A DNA stretch of 42,934 nucleotides from Desulfobacterales bacterium RIFOXYA12_FULL_46_15 (GCA_001799395.1 MGTJ01000111.1:1-42934), one strand, 5' to 3'. Counted from the stretch's first letter, positions 22,639 to 31,766 are shown. Notes: generated from the letters alone by a model not told the origin. Numbers and translations are program-made.

Positions 22639-23265
22639 ATGTTTAAGCGATTCTTGCCAAAGGAAGACCGGTTTTTTATTCTTTTCAGACAACATGCCGA
22701 TATCGTGGCAGAAGGCATAGGCCAGTTTGAATCACTGCTGGCAGACTATTCGAGAAGAGAGGAACAAACCGCTCTCATCAAGAAAACAGAGGGCCGGGCA
22801 GATGATATTGCCCACGAAATTTTCGGATTATTGAATACGGTATTTGTCACGCCTTTTGACAGGGAAGACATCAGGATGCTGACCAACCACATGGATGATG
22901 TCATGGACATGCTGGAAAAGGCAGGCACCCGCATGGAAATTTACAATATGCCATCTCCCCCGGATGCGGTTCTGGAACAGACCGGGATTCTGAAACGGGC
23001 CTTTGGGGAACTTTCAGCAGCCATTGGCATGCTGGGGGATCTGAAACAAAAAGATGCTATCTTAAAAATCTGTATTGATGTTAACAGCATTGAAAATGAA
23101 GGAGACCTTGTCCTTCGGTCTGCCTTGCACCGTCTTTTTGAAAACCCGGCCGATCCTTTTCTGGTCATGAAGCAAAAGGAAATTTTTGAACACCTGGAGG
23201 CAGCCATTGACCGGTGTGAAGATCTGGCCAATGTCATTGAAACCATACTGATAAAATACGCGTAA
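22639..23265 (+). CDS. DUF47 (PhoU-like) phosphate-transport accessory protein
   Basis: A 208-residue all-helical protein of the DUF47/PhoU-like family (FFILFRQHADIVAEGIGQFESLL, then DDIAHEIFGLLNTVFVTPFDREDI). Members are nearly always encoded just before a PiT-type phosphate transporter and are thought to regulate it. The same arrangement holds here with an 11-base gap. A strong AGGAGG lies at the end of the 74-base gap after the SucD-like gene, so it may be cotranscribed with the ligase operon. Confidence 0.92.
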   Translation: MFKRFLPKEDRFFILFRQHADIVAEGIGQFESLLADYSRREEQTALIKKTEGRADDIAHEIFGLLNTVFVTPFDREDIRMLTNHMDDVMDMLEKAGTRMEIYNMPSPPDAVLEQTGILKRAFGELSAAIGMLGDLKQKDAILKICIDVNSIENEGDLVLRSALHRLFENPADPFLVMKQKEIFEHLEAAIDRCEDLANVIETILIKYA

Positions 23266-23276
23266 GGGAAGTCCCC

Positions 23277-24275
23277 ATGGAAATGATGATTTTTCCCGTT
23301 TTCATTATTTTACTGGCCCTGGTGTTTGATTTTCTTAACGGCATGAATGATGCCGCCAATTCCATTGCCACCATTGTGTCCACACGGGTATTATCCCCCA
23401 GGAAAGCTGTTGCATGGGCTGCATTTTTTAACCTGGCTGCCGCTTTCGGCTTTGGTGTCGGGGTGGCTAAAACCATCGGCGCCGGTGTGGTTTCCCCTGA
23501 TATGCTATCCCTGTTTTTTGTTTTGGCAGTGCTTGCCGGTGCTGTCATCTGGACTCATATCTGCACCCGGATGGGACTGCCCATCAGCGTATCCCATGCA
23601 CTTGTGGGCGGCATCATCGGCGCAGGTCTTGTAAAGGGTGGCATCAAGGCCCTGATCCTTCCCGGAATCATTAAGATCGGCATGTTTATTGTTCTCTCCC
23701 CCATTATCGGCATGGCCCTGAGTATTTTTTTTTCCATTGCAACGGCATGGATATTCAGAAACCGTCATCCGGGTGCTGTGGACCGGTTTTTCCGTATCGG
23801 CCAGCTTGTTTCATCGGGCATGTTCAGTCTTGGCCATGGTGCCAATGATGCACAGAAAACTATGGGGGTTATTGTCATGGTTCTGGTTGCACAAGGTTGG
23901 CAAAAAGATTTTTCCGTCCCGGTCTGGGTGATTTTGTCCTGCCATATGGCCATTGCCATGGGAACCCTTCTGGGCGGATGGCGGGTGGTGAAAACCATGG
24001 GCATGAGGGTGACAAAACTCACACCCGTGAATGGGTTTTGTGCGGAAATGGCTGCTGCAGCATCCATTATCGGGAATTCATTTGCCGGGATCCCGGTTTC
24101 AACCACCCACACCATTACCGGCGGTATTATCGGAGTCGGTTCCGTTCACCGTTTTTCCGCAGTCAGGTGGGGGGTGGCCGGAAATATTATTATGGCATGG
24201 GTATTGACCATTCCCGGTACGGCAATGGTTTCCGGTCTCATATACGGTGTATTCAGACTGTTCGGCGCATCCTGA
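23277..24275 (+). CDS. pit: PiT-family inorganic phosphate transporter
   Basis: A 332-residue polytopic inner-membrane protein that takes up phosphate with H+ or Na+. The duplicated PiT signature is visible: DFLNGMNDAANSIATIVSTR in the N-terminal half and SLGHGANDAQKTMGVI in the C-terminal half, each in a hydrophobic repeat of several transmembrane helices. Length fits the short bacterial PiT form. It follows the DUF47 gene closely and converges on the DUF362 gene, with 36 bases between stops and no clear terminator. Confidence 0.94.
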   Translation: MEMMIFPVFIILLALVFDFLNGMNDAANSIATIVSTRVLSPRKAVAWAAFFNLAAAFGFGVGVAKTIGAGVVSPDMLSLFFVLAVLAGAVIWTHICTRMGLPISVSHALVGGIIGAGLVKGGIKALILPGIIKIGMFIVLSPIIGMALSIFFSIATAWIFRNRHPGAVDRFFRIGQLVSSGMFSLGHGANDAQKTMGVIVMVLVAQGWQKDFSVPVWVILSCHMAIAMGTLLGGWRVVKTMGMRVTKLTPVNGFCAEMAAAASIIGNSFAGIPVSTTHTITGGIIGVGSVHRFSAVRWGVAGNIIMAWVLTIPGTAMVSGLIYGVFRLFGAS

Positions 24276-24311
24276 TTCAATTGGGTATATTTTTTAGTTG
24301 AAAGGAGATGA

Positions 24312-25442
24312 TTATGATTTATAGGCAAGGGTTTTCATCCGGATAAGGTTGTAATCCCGTGTGCCGAGCCCAATGGTTTCGGCATAGGAAAACTGGTGCT
24401 CCCAGTCTACGGAGGGGTAAAGCCCTTTAAATTTATCCTCGCCGGGGTTCAGGTTTGTCTTGAGCACGGTTCCGGGCAGTGCCGCCTGCTGGTTGACAAG
24501 GTCGACCGAAGCCTGGTCGACCGCAACCGGGTCCATGGATGCCAGTACGCCGACATTGCCCACAATGGGTGAAGTGCTGTATGGCAGGCAATCGCAGTTG
24601 GGGGATATATCCGTGATAAAATTGATGAAAAAAGCTTTGTCTTTTTTGTTTTTCAGGACACCCAGGGTATATTCCATCATTTTTTCAAGAAAAACCGGGA
24701 CGGTCTGATTCCAGTTGATGGTCACCGAACCTGTCGGGCACCGGGCGATACATTCGGCGCAACCAATACATACCTTTGGCCGGATATAGGCTTTTTTTTC
24801 TTTCAGAAAGATGGCATCGGCAGGACAGTGGCTGGCACATTCGGAACATCCGATGCAGGTTCTCCGTTTTATTTTAGGACTGACATTGGAATGCTGGTCC
24901 AGTTTGCCTCTTTTTGAAGCACATCCCATCCCTAAATTTTTCAATGTTCCGCCAAATCCGGAAATTTCATGGCCTTTGAAATGGGCAACGGAAACAAGGG
25001 CATCGGCTTCCACAACCTCGGAACCGATATACACCTGCTTGCAGTTTTTTTGATTTACCTCTATCGCGGTTTCATTTTTACCCCTGAGCCCATCCGTAAT
25101 AATGATGGGGGCGGCATCCATGGAGGAATAGGAAAACCCGTTTTCAATGGCTGTCTGAATGTGGGAGATACTGTTTGACCTTGCCCCGGCATAAAGGGTG
25201 TTGGCATCGGTCAGAAAGGGGCGCACCTTATATTCCCTGAGAGTCCGGATGATTTTCCGGATAAAGACCGGGCGGATATAGGCGGTATTGCCCTGTTCTC
25301 CAAAATGAAGCTTTACTGCGGTCAGCTCATTTTCCTTTAAGATGGACTCGATTCCTGCTGTTTTAACAAGCCTTGCCAGTTTATCAGGAAGGTTTTCCCT
25401 GGAAGTGGCTTCCAGATCCATGAAAAATACGTCAGCCATCAT
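24312..25442 (-). CDS. DUF362 protein with two [4Fe-4S] ferredoxin motifs
   Basis: A 376-residue cytoplasmic Fe-S protein. The N-terminal two-thirds is a DUF362 domain (TAVKLHFGEQGNTAYIRPVF, VSVAHFKGHEISGFGGTLKN). Near residues 190-240 lie CIGCSECASHCPADAI and CIGCAECIARCPTGSV, two complete C-x2-C-x2-C-x3-C cluster motifs. DUF362 function is unknown; a redox role is inferred. The frame is open another 18 codons upstream, but GAGGAG sits six bases before the ATG at 25442, and a second ATG follows at once, so this start is preferred. Confidence 0.9.
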   Translation of the reverse strand: MMADVFFMDLEATSRENLPDKLARLVKTAGIESILKENELTAVKLHFGEQGNTAYIRPVFIRKIIRTLREYKVRPFLTDANTLYAGARSNSISHIQTAIENGFSYSSMDAAPIIITDGLRGKNETAIEVNQKNCKQVYIGSEVVEADALVSVAHFKGHEISGFGGTLKNLGMGCASKRGKLDQHSNVSPKIKRRTCIGCSECASHCPADAIFLKEKKAYIRPKVCIGCAECIARCPTGSVTINWNQTVPVFLEKMMEYTLGVLKNKKDKAFFINFITDISPNCDCLPYSTSPIVGNVGVLASMDPVAVDQASVDLVNQQAALPGTVLKTNLNPGEDKFKGLYPSVDWEHQFSYAETIGLGTRDYNLIRMKTLAYKS

Positions 25443-25543
25443 TTTTTTCTCCTCATTGTGCCGGTTCGGATTTTGTTTTGGCGGGTATGATAACAAAACA
25501 AAAATTAAAAATCATCAGGTTTTTCTATTCTTCGGATATTAGC

Positions 25544-25572
25544 TTGACATAAACGAACGTCAAGGATATCAA
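25544..25572 (+). promoter_or_regulatory. promoter with overlapping TTGAC/GTCAA dyad for the sugar transferase gene
   Basis: A perfect -35 TTGACA (25544-25549), 17-base spacer and -10 TATCAA (25567-25572) precede the ATG at 25619. TTGAC (25544-25548) and GTCAA (25559-25563) form an inverted repeat across the -35, a plausible repressor site. Confidence 0.5.
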
Positions 25573-25618
25573 CCATATTATGACAAGGAAAGGGTATTAA
25601 AAACACAGGATAAAGGAT

Positions 25619-26974
25619 ATGGGCGGACCGGCAAAAGGCAGTCTGATCAAAAAACAGATGATTCTCATGGGAGGTGATGCCGTTTCCGCCTTGGGGATCT
25701 TACTATTGTGGATTATCGGGGCAAACGGATATGTCCCTGGTATTTTTTCAGGTTTATGGGTGACCGGGTTTGTTCCTGTCCTGGTTTTCAGTTCATATAT
25801 CTGTGAAGTTTACAATATCCGGCCCTGGTTTTTCAAAACCATTATGATCCGCTGTGCCATTGCCAATGCAGCATCCCTTATTGTGCTGATTTTGCTGAAC
25901 AAGGTATTTTCCATTCCGCTTCACATGATTTTCGGAGTATTATTTTTCTTTGTGTTTCAAATCCTGTGGCAAGCCGGTTATGAAGCCGCAAGTCAATCCC
26001 ATTTTTTTTCAAAAAACCTGTTAGTCATCGGTACAGGGCCTTCTGCAAGGGAAGTTGAACGATTAATAGAATCATCCCCGGGAAAATATGTGCTTTCAGG
26101 GTATATTACAACAGCTACAGACCTGGTTTCTGTTGAAGAAAACAAAATTGTCGGAAAGATGGATGATATCGTATCCCTTTGCCGGCAGTACCGGGCTCAT
26201 GCTATTGTCATGGCCCTGACGGAGCGGCGGGGCGGCCTGGCCATTCATAAGCTTGTGTCCTGCAAGCTCATGGGGGTTCGTATCATTGATTATCCCAATT
26301 TTTATGAATCCATGACCGGGAAAATTCCTGTGGAAAGTATCAACCCGAGCTGGCTGGTTCAAAGTAACGGCTTTTTGATTACACCCCTTATCCGTGTCAT
26401 GAAACGGGTATTTGACATTGTCTTGTCATCCCTGGTCCTTCTTTTGACACTGCCGTTTTTTCCAATTCTGCTCATCCTGGTAAAATACAAATCACCGGGT
26501 CCTGTTTTTTATTTTCAGAAACGGGTAGGCAAAGACGGCAAGGAATTTATCATTTATAAATTCCGGACCATGGGTACGGATGCGGAATCCAAAGGCGGAG
26601 CGGCCTGGGCCAGGGAAAATGACCCCAGAGTAACCCGGTTCGGCCATATCTTCAGGAAAACACGGATTGATGAACTACCCCAGCTCATTAATGTTTTAAA
26701 AGGGGAAATGAGTTTTATCGGGCCAAGACCGGAGCGGCCTGAATTCGTTGAGCAATTATGTGAGATTATCCCGTATTACAGGGAACGGCATGCGGTCAAA
26801 CCCGGGATTACCGGCTGGGCCCAGGTCATGTATCCTTATGGAGCCTCTCTGGGTGATTCTGTTGAAAAACTGCGGTATGATCTGTATTACATCAATAATC
26901 TATCCGTATTCCTTGAATTATTGATTGTTTTTGAAACCATCAAGGTCATTTTGTTCAGAAGGGGGAGCAGATAG
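25619..26974 (+). CDS. polyprenyl-phosphate hexose-1-phosphate transferase (exopolysaccharide initiation)
   Basis: A 451-residue WcaJ/EpsB-type integral membrane transferase that loads the first sugar phosphate onto undecaprenyl phosphate. Four hydrophobic helices lie in residues about 15-125, then a Rossmann-like region (LLVIGTGPSAREVERLI). A further helix (FDIVLSSLVLLLTLPFFPI) precedes the catalytic bacterial sugar-transferase domain with YKFRTMGTDAE, RKTRIDELPQLINVLKGEM, SFIGPRPERPEF and KPGITGWAQV. No other polysaccharide genes surround it. It is followed one base later by a PilZ gene, which suggests c-di-GMP control. Confidence 0.93.
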   Translation: MGGPAKGSLIKKQMILMGGDAVSALGILLLWIIGANGYVPGIFSGLWVTGFVPVLVFSSYICEVYNIRPWFFKTIMIRCAIANAASLIVLILLNKVFSIPLHMIFGVLFFFVFQILWQAGYEAASQSHFFSKNLLVIGTGPSAREVERLIESSPGKYVLSGYITTATDLVSVEENKIVGKMDDIVSLCRQYRAHAIVMALTERRGGLAIHKLVSCKLMGVRIIDYPNFYESMTGKIPVESINPSWLVQSNGFLITPLIRVMKRVFDIVLSSLVLLLTLPFFPILLILVKYKSPGPVFYFQKRVGKDGKEFIIYKFRTMGTDAESKGGAAWARENDPRVTRFGHIFRKTRIDELPQLINVLKGEMSFIGPRPERPEFVEQLCEIIPYYRERHAVKPGITGWAQVMYPYGASLGDSVEKLRYDLYYINNLSVFLELLIVFETIKVILFRRGSR

Positions 26975-26975
26975 C

Positions 26976-27617
26976 ATGGGCAAAAATCACCACCACCCGA
27001 TAGATTTCAGTCAGCGGCTTTTTATTGAACTCGGCACAGCCCTGCTCATCGAGACCGGGAAAAAGAATAACGCCTTGTCCGGCAAATTAATCGGCATGAA
27101 GGTGGGAAGCTATGTGATTGTGGATGTCTCCGGCGCCAAGCCGGATATCAGCACCTTGTCAAAGGAAGAAAAGGTCCGGGTCCGGTATTTAAACCAGGAT
27201 GATATCTTTCATTTTTCCAGCTATATCATCATGACTCTGGATCAGCCCGATAATCTTATCTTCCTGAATTATCCCGATACAGTGGAAAGCTGTAACATCC
27301 GAAGCCATAGAAGGGTGGACTGTTTTATGCAGATCCATGTAAAAAGCGCCGGCCGCCTGGACCCGGCAGTCATTACCAATATCAGTGCAAAAGGGTGCCT
27401 GTGCAGCATGGACCGGTTCCAGTCATGGGAAACCATCAACAATCAAAAGATAGAGCTTCTTTTCCCTTACGGTGACCGGGAGGTTCTGGCCCTTCCCGGT
27501 GAGGTCAAGAGCACCCAGATCAAGGGCACACAAATCAAGCTGGGTATTGAGTTTGATACACTGGATGGCTATTCCCGGTCCGTCCTGGCGACAATCGTGC
27601 CTGCCATCCGGTTTTAA
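26976..27617 (+). CDS. PilZ-domain c-di-GMP-binding protein
   Basis: A 213-residue protein. The N-terminal half (FIELGTALLIETG onward) resembles the YcgR-type PilZN domain. The PilZ domain begins near residue 107 with RSHRRVDCF, giving the R-x3-R switch, and continues with NISAKG, the [D/N]-x-S-x-x-G c-di-GMP motif. Both binding motifs are intact. The ATG at 26976 is preferred because GGGGGAG precedes it. It is one base after the sugar transferase stop, so it probably regulates exopolysaccharide synthesis in response to c-di-GMP (inference). Confidence 0.88.
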   Translation: MGKNHHHPIDFSQRLFIELGTALLIETGKKNNALSGKLIGMKVGSYVIVDVSGAKPDISTLSKEEKVRVRYLNQDDIFHFSSYIIMTLDQPDNLIFLNYPDTVESCNIRSHRRVDCFMQIHVKSAGRLDPAVITNISAKGCLCSMDRFQSWETINNQKIELLFPYGDREVLALPGEVKSTQIKGTQIKLGIEFDTLDGYSRSVLATIVPAIRF

Positions 27618-27649
27618 TAAAGGCAAACGATATAGGTTCGAAAAAGGGT

Positions 27650-29527
27650 TTATGTCATGGTCTGGAGCAGCCTGTAGAGGGTCCGGCCGGCCAGGATATC
27701 ACCTGAGATAACGCCGATGACTTTATCGTCTTCCACAATGGGCATGGCGGATATATCATAATTTTCAAGTTTCCGGATGCAGTCTATGATACCGGCATCC
27801 GGGGTGGTGGTGATGACATCGGTGGTCATGACCTTTGTCAGGGGGGCATCCATGGGCAGTTTGGAGGCCATGGCCTTGGTAATGTCCCAGTTGGTGACAA
27901 TGCCGATGAGTTTGCCTTTTTCCGATACCACATTCACGATGGATACATGCGCTTCCACCAGAAGTTTTGCCGCATCGGTTACACTCTTGTCCACGCTGAT
28001 GGTGGGGGCATCTTCCATGATATCCCGTGCCGTCCTTGATTTTTCCATGGATGCGATTCTCCGGACGCTGATTTTTTCTGCAATCTCACAGGGAAGGCTG
28101 TCTGCATCCTTACAAAGACCGTCAATGAGTTCTTCCATATTCCTGCGGATAACGGTTTCAAGTTTTAAAACAGCGGCCTTTCTCCTGATTTCAGCCAGGG
28201 ATGAAAAATCATCCCTGTTTTTTTCAAGCCACCCTTCAATGGCGGCTGAATTGCCGAAGATATCTTTCGGAATCAAAAGATGGTCCGGAGTGGGCACGAT
28301 CCGTTCATGGGCCGCATAAATAACCCCGCCGGAATTTACAAGATAATCGGTGGCGATCAGAACGCCTTTATCCCTGTAAACATGACGCTCCATTCGCCTT
28401 CGCTCGGATTTCCGCTGCGGGTTCGGGGAATAGGTGTTGGCCCCTTCCACGATGATCTGCCAGGTGCCCATGCGGCTGGTGGTCATGGAGGGATTTGTGG
28501 ATTCATCCACATCCAGATAATTGAAGACCGGAGACGCCGGGACAAGGCAGAAGGCGGATTCGGTCAGAAGATTATCGGCAGCATTGGAAAAAATTATTTT
28601 CTTCGATTCCGGACCATCCTTGTCCATGACCTGGTCATGGAAATATTTCCGGGTCACGGCCCTGAATTGTTTCCACATGTCAAAAAGTTCTTTCCAGGGA
28701 AGGCCGTCGCTGTTCAGGAGATATCCGGTTTCATCGCTGATGCCTTTTATAATGGGAGCGTTATCCGGGTCATATTCATGGAAAATCCTTGCCACATGGG
28801 CGCCGACAGCTCCGAATCCCTGGATGAGAACATCCATTTTTCCCGGTTTCGGGAGGGTCATATTTTTAAACTGGGGCAATTGCCTGAGTTTGGGCAGATG
28901 TTCCAAAAGGGCTTTGGTGGCTACCACAATCCCGTTGGCAGCCCCGCCCAGTTCATCGATACGGTTTCCGCCCATGTCAGCTGGTTTGGAAACCACATTG
29001 TTAAGGCCGTTTTCAACGGCAAAGGTTTTCATATCTGCATCATTGGTACCCACATCCGGTCCTGGAATATAAATATCCTTGTACCGTTTCAAAAGTTGCC
29101 CGAATCCTTTGATGATGGCATGCCTATCGTTTTCGGAAAGGTTCTCCGGCTTTACAATGCCGGATTTCCCACCGCCAAAGGGGAGGTCTGCAGCTGCATT
29201 TTTAAGCGTCATCCCCCGTGCCAGGTTGTGAATGATATCCGGTGTGATATCCGGCAGCATCCTTGTACCGCCCATGGAAGGCTGCCCCATGGCCAGATTG
29301 TCCACAACCAGGTATCCGCCTATTTCAACAGGGCTTTCTTCATTCCACATACAGGAAACAAGGCGGGGTCCCAGTCGGTCCACTTTTATTCCCAGGCGCT
29401 GCAGCCGGTCGATATCCAGAGGTCCGAATTCAATAAACCGTAAGGGGCCATCCTTGATGAGCCGGTTTTTCCGGACATGCTCAGGCAGGGTATCATTTAG
29501 AAACTGATTCATTCTTGATGGAATCAT
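27650..29527 (-). CDS. Glu/Leu/Phe/Val dehydrogenase-family protein fused to two CBS domains
   Basis: A 625-residue fusion. Residues about 30-480 are an amino-acid dehydrogenase: GGTRMLPD, the substrate lysine in MTLKNAAAD (Lys109), catalytic Lys121 in PFGGGKSGI, the GPDVGTNDADM segment, and the NAD-binding IQGFGAVGAHVARIF (235-249). The family performs NAD(P)-linked oxidative deamination of an amino acid or the reverse. Residues about 500-620 hold a CBS pair (ARDIMEDAPTISVD and TKVMTTDVITTTPD), which usually binds adenosine nucleotides. A C-terminal CBS pair on this enzyme class is unusual and suggests energy-charge control. It is the last gene of an Lrp-PanB-unknown operon. Substrate is not assignable from sequence alone. 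Confidence 0.9.
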   Translation of the reverse strand: MIPSRMNQFLNDTLPEHVRKNRLIKDGPLRFIEFGPLDIDRLQRLGIKVDRLGPRLVSCMWNEESPVEIGGYLVVDNLAMGQPSMGGTRMLPDITPDIIHNLARGMTLKNAAADLPFGGGKSGIVKPENLSENDRHAIIKGFGQLLKRYKDIYIPGPDVGTNDADMKTFAVENGLNNVVSKPADMGGNRIDELGGAANGIVVATKALLEHLPKLRQLPQFKNMTLPKPGKMDVLIQGFGAVGAHVARIFHEYDPDNAPIIKGISDETGYLLNSDGLPWKELFDMWKQFRAVTRKYFHDQVMDKDGPESKKIIFSNAADNLLTESAFCLVPASPVFNYLDVDESTNPSMTTSRMGTWQIIVEGANTYSPNPQRKSERRRMERHVYRDKGVLIATDYLVNSGGVIYAAHERIVPTPDHLLIPKDIFGNSAAIEGWLEKNRDDFSSLAEIRRKAAVLKLETVIRRNMEELIDGLCKDADSLPCEIAEKISVRRIASMEKSRTARDIMEDAPTISVDKSVTDAAKLLVEAHVSIVNVVSEKGKLIGIVTNWDITKAMASKLPMDAPLTKVMTTDVITTTPDAGIIDCIRKLENYDISAMPIVEDDKVIGVISGDILAGRTLYRLLQTMT

Positions 29528-29551
29528 GGTGTTTATCCTTATAATTTCTTA

Positions 29552-30817
29552 TTAATGCAGGTTCCCGGCTGCCACAACGCCGATGCCAGCTTTGATCAGG
29601 GCCCGGGCTGTCAGATTCACGGAATTGTGTTTTTCCAGATAATTGTCCAGAAGCGGGGCCATCAGGTTTTTTTCCAGGATGTCTTTTTTAGGGATAAAAT
29701 AATCGAAAATATCGGATGGATGGTCTTTTTGGGCTTCGATTTCCGGTTCCCCGCCTTCGTGCTTGGCTGAAATATTGGGGACCTGTTTTGCAATCTCCAC
29801 CAGTTCCGCTCTCCGGTTATAGGGCTGGAGAACAATGGATTTATAGGTTTCCGTGATGTGGTGTTCAAAACGAACCTGTTTTTCAAGTCCGAGTTTTTTG
29901 CGGATGACATTGGCTTCGCGAATGGTTTCATTGTTCACGGAATTGGAAAGATTGAATCCCACAAGGGAGGTGGAGCCGTCTTTTCTGGCGAACAACCTGG
30001 CCGTCATAAGGGTCCACAGGATGAACCAGGGGTTGTCATTACCGACAAAAACCGAGATCTTGAATTCAATATCCACCCCCAGCCGGTGCATGACATACCC
30101 GAGGAGGATTGTGCCGGGGTTGATATTCAACACCTGCCTGATGCCGTATTGAGTATAATAGGTCAGGTATTCTTCAGCCCATTTCAAGGGATAGTGATTG
30201 GGCTGGCCGATACCGCCGAAAAATCCGGAAAGGGTGGAAGGGCCGCCTGCCAGATGGATATTACTGCCATCGGTTCCCCGGGTGTCAAGGGATTCCACAT
30301 AGGTGGCGCCGATAATCTGCATGGCCAGGGCCGTGGCCATGATATCACCGTTGTCCTCTGCCTGTTCAGCCATGTTCCGGACCCGGATGATCCGGCCGGG
30401 CATAAGTTCTTTTTTGTCTATGGCTCGTTTTGCCTCTGCGATGAGCCAGGGGAAGAACTGCATGGCACTCACTTCAAGGGTCACGGCATGGGAAAAATCA
30501 ACAGACCCGGTATTGCCTTTTTCTCCCAGCACGGTTTTGCAGAATTCATTCATAGAAACAAAGGCTTTTTTATCCCTTTGTTCGATAAGCCATTCAAGGT
30601 CTGCCACATAGGGGGAATTCATGTCTTTCAGGCGCTTCATAAGGCTTTCCGGGTTTCTTGCCTGTTTTGCCTTTTCATTGATAGCAGGGGCTCCTCCGAA
30701 TTTTTCAATGAGCGCTAAAAGGTCGTTTACCAGTTTGTTGTCCGGGTCTGCAAAAAAACGGTTGATGATATCCAGATCTTCTTGTTCGATTTTAAGCATG
30801 TCTTTAAGATGGGCCAT
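29552..30817 (-). CDS. unrecognised 421-residue conserved-looking protein
   Basis: I do not recognise this family. It has no signal peptide, clear membrane helix or Cys cluster. Residues 1-90 are helical and charged. From about 105 the sequence alternates hydrophobic strands and helices in a barrel-like pattern: VDFSHAVTLEVSAMQFFPWL, IHLAGGPSTLSGFFGGIGQP, IRQVLNINPGTILLGYV, IEFKISVFVGNDNP, TSLVGFNLSNSVNNETI, VRFEHHITETYK. The glycine-rich and His/Glu-containing strand ends look like an active site, so an enzyme is likely. Codon usage matches its neighbours. It lies between PanB (40-base gap) and the GDH-CBS fusion (24-base gap), so it is almost surely part of the same amino-acid or 2-oxo-acid pathway. 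Confidence 0.75.
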   Translation of the reverse strand: MAHLKDMLKIEQEDLDIINRFFADPDNKLVNDLLALIEKFGGAPAINEKAKQARNPESLMKRLKDMNSPYVADLEWLIEQRDKKAFVSMNEFCKTVLGEKGNTGSVDFSHAVTLEVSAMQFFPWLIAEAKRAIDKKELMPGRIIRVRNMAEQAEDNGDIMATALAMQIIGATYVESLDTRGTDGSNIHLAGGPSTLSGFFGGIGQPNHYPLKWAEEYLTYYTQYGIRQVLNINPGTILLGYVMHRLGVDIEFKISVFVGNDNPWFILWTLMTARLFARKDGSTSLVGFNLSNSVNNETIREANVIRKKLGLEKQVRFEHHITETYKSIVLQPYNRRAELVEIAKQVPNISAKHEGGEPEIEAQKDHPSDIFDYFIPKKDILEKNLMAPLLDNYLEKHNSVNLTARALIKAGIGVVAAGNLH

Positions 30818-30857
30818 GGGGGAATCCTTTCTTTTTTATATAATTATATTTATTTTT

Positions 30858-31706
30858 TCATTTTTTCATCAGGGCAAGGAATTTTTCCTTTTCGCCGTCC
30901 ACCATATGATAGCAATGCTGATCTTCAGGAAATCTTCCTTCCCGGACATCGGCACAATAGGCTTTCATGGCATTGGTGATGATGGATGCCACATCACAGT
31001 ATTTTTTCACAAATTTCGGCGTAAAGGCCTGGAACTGGCCGATGAGATCGCTTACGATTAGAAGCTGGCCGTCGCATTCTTTTCCCGCCCCAATGGAGAA
31101 GACCGGGATGGTCAGGGTTTTGGAAATATATTGAGCCACTTCCGGGGGAACCGCTTCCACAAGAAGCATGTGGGCACCGGCCTTTTCCACGGCAAGGGCG
31201 TCTTCCACTACCAGGGCTGCATCCCTGGCTGTTCTGCCCTGGGCCTTATGGCCGCCGAGGGCTCCTGAACTCTGGGGAGTGAGCCCGATATGGCCGATGA
31301 CAACGATCCCGGCTTCCACAATGGTTCTGATCCGGGAGACAACCCTTGTCCCGCCTTCAAGCTTGACAGCATCCATGTCAGCTTCCTTGAGGAACCGGCC
31401 TGCATTTCTCACAGCGTCTTCATCAGATGCCTGGTAGCTCATAAACGGCATGTCGCCCACCACAAAGGTATTGGGGGCTCCCCGCCGGACGGCATCGCAA
31501 TGGCCTATACACTGCTCCATGGTCACAGGAACCGTGCCTTTGTAACCATAGACACACATGCCAAGGGAGTCTCCTACCAGGATCATATCAAGACCGGCAG
31601 CCTCTGCAAACTGAGCGGTCGGAAAATCATAGGATGTCAGCCAGGTAACTTTTTCACCGGCTTCCTTCATCTTATAAAAATCATGGATTGCTTTTTTCTT
31701 GGCCAT
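30858..31706 (-). CDS. panB: 3-methyl-2-oxobutanoate hydroxymethyltransferase
   Basis: PanB transfers a hydroxymethyl group from methylene-tetrahydrofolate to 2-oxoisovalerate, giving ketopantoate for pantothenate and CoA. The 282-residue length fits. Catalytic and metal residues known from Escherichia coli PanB are conserved: Asp46 in VGDSLGM, Asp85 in VVGDMPFMSY, Lys115 and Glu117 in VKLEGG, and Glu184 in LLVEAVPPEV. GLTPQSSGALGG is also typical. Unlike most panB genes it is not next to panC or panD but follows an Lrp regulator and precedes an unknown protein and an amino-acid dehydrogenase, so a catabolic role on a related 2-oxo acid should be considered. Confidence 0.93.
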   Translation of the reverse strand: MAKKKAIHDFYKMKEAGEKVTWLTSYDFPTAQFAEAAGLDMILVGDSLGMCVYGYKGTVPVTMEQCIGHCDAVRRGAPNTFVVGDMPFMSYQASDEDAVRNAGRFLKEADMDAVKLEGGTRVVSRIRTIVEAGIVVIGHIGLTPQSSGALGGHKAQGRTARDAALVVEDALAVEKAGAHMLLVEAVPPEVAQYISKTLTIPVFSIGAGKECDGQLLIVSDLIGQFQAFTPKFVKKYCDVASIITNAMKAYCADVREGRFPEDQHCYHMVDGEKEKFLALMKK

Positions 31707-31766
31707 TTTTCCCTCCTTTAAGGATTAATAAAACAAGCTTGGTTTGATATTGTTTTGAAACTGCCA

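Noticed and set aside
24314-24346. Ten-codon frame behind AAAGGAGATGATT on the plus strand
   Set aside because: It has a good ribosome-binding context but overlaps the end of the DUF362 gene antisense and codes only MIYRQGFSSG; likely chance.
28280-29443. Long open frame (387 codons) opposite the GDH-CBS gene
   Set aside because: It lies fully antisense to a gene with clear domain motifs; its composition is that of a shadow frame and no family is recognisable.
29858-30718. 286-codon open frame opposite the unknown 421-residue gene
   Set aside because: The minus-strand frame fits operon spacing, has proper starts and hydrophobic strand patterning; the plus-strand frame does not.
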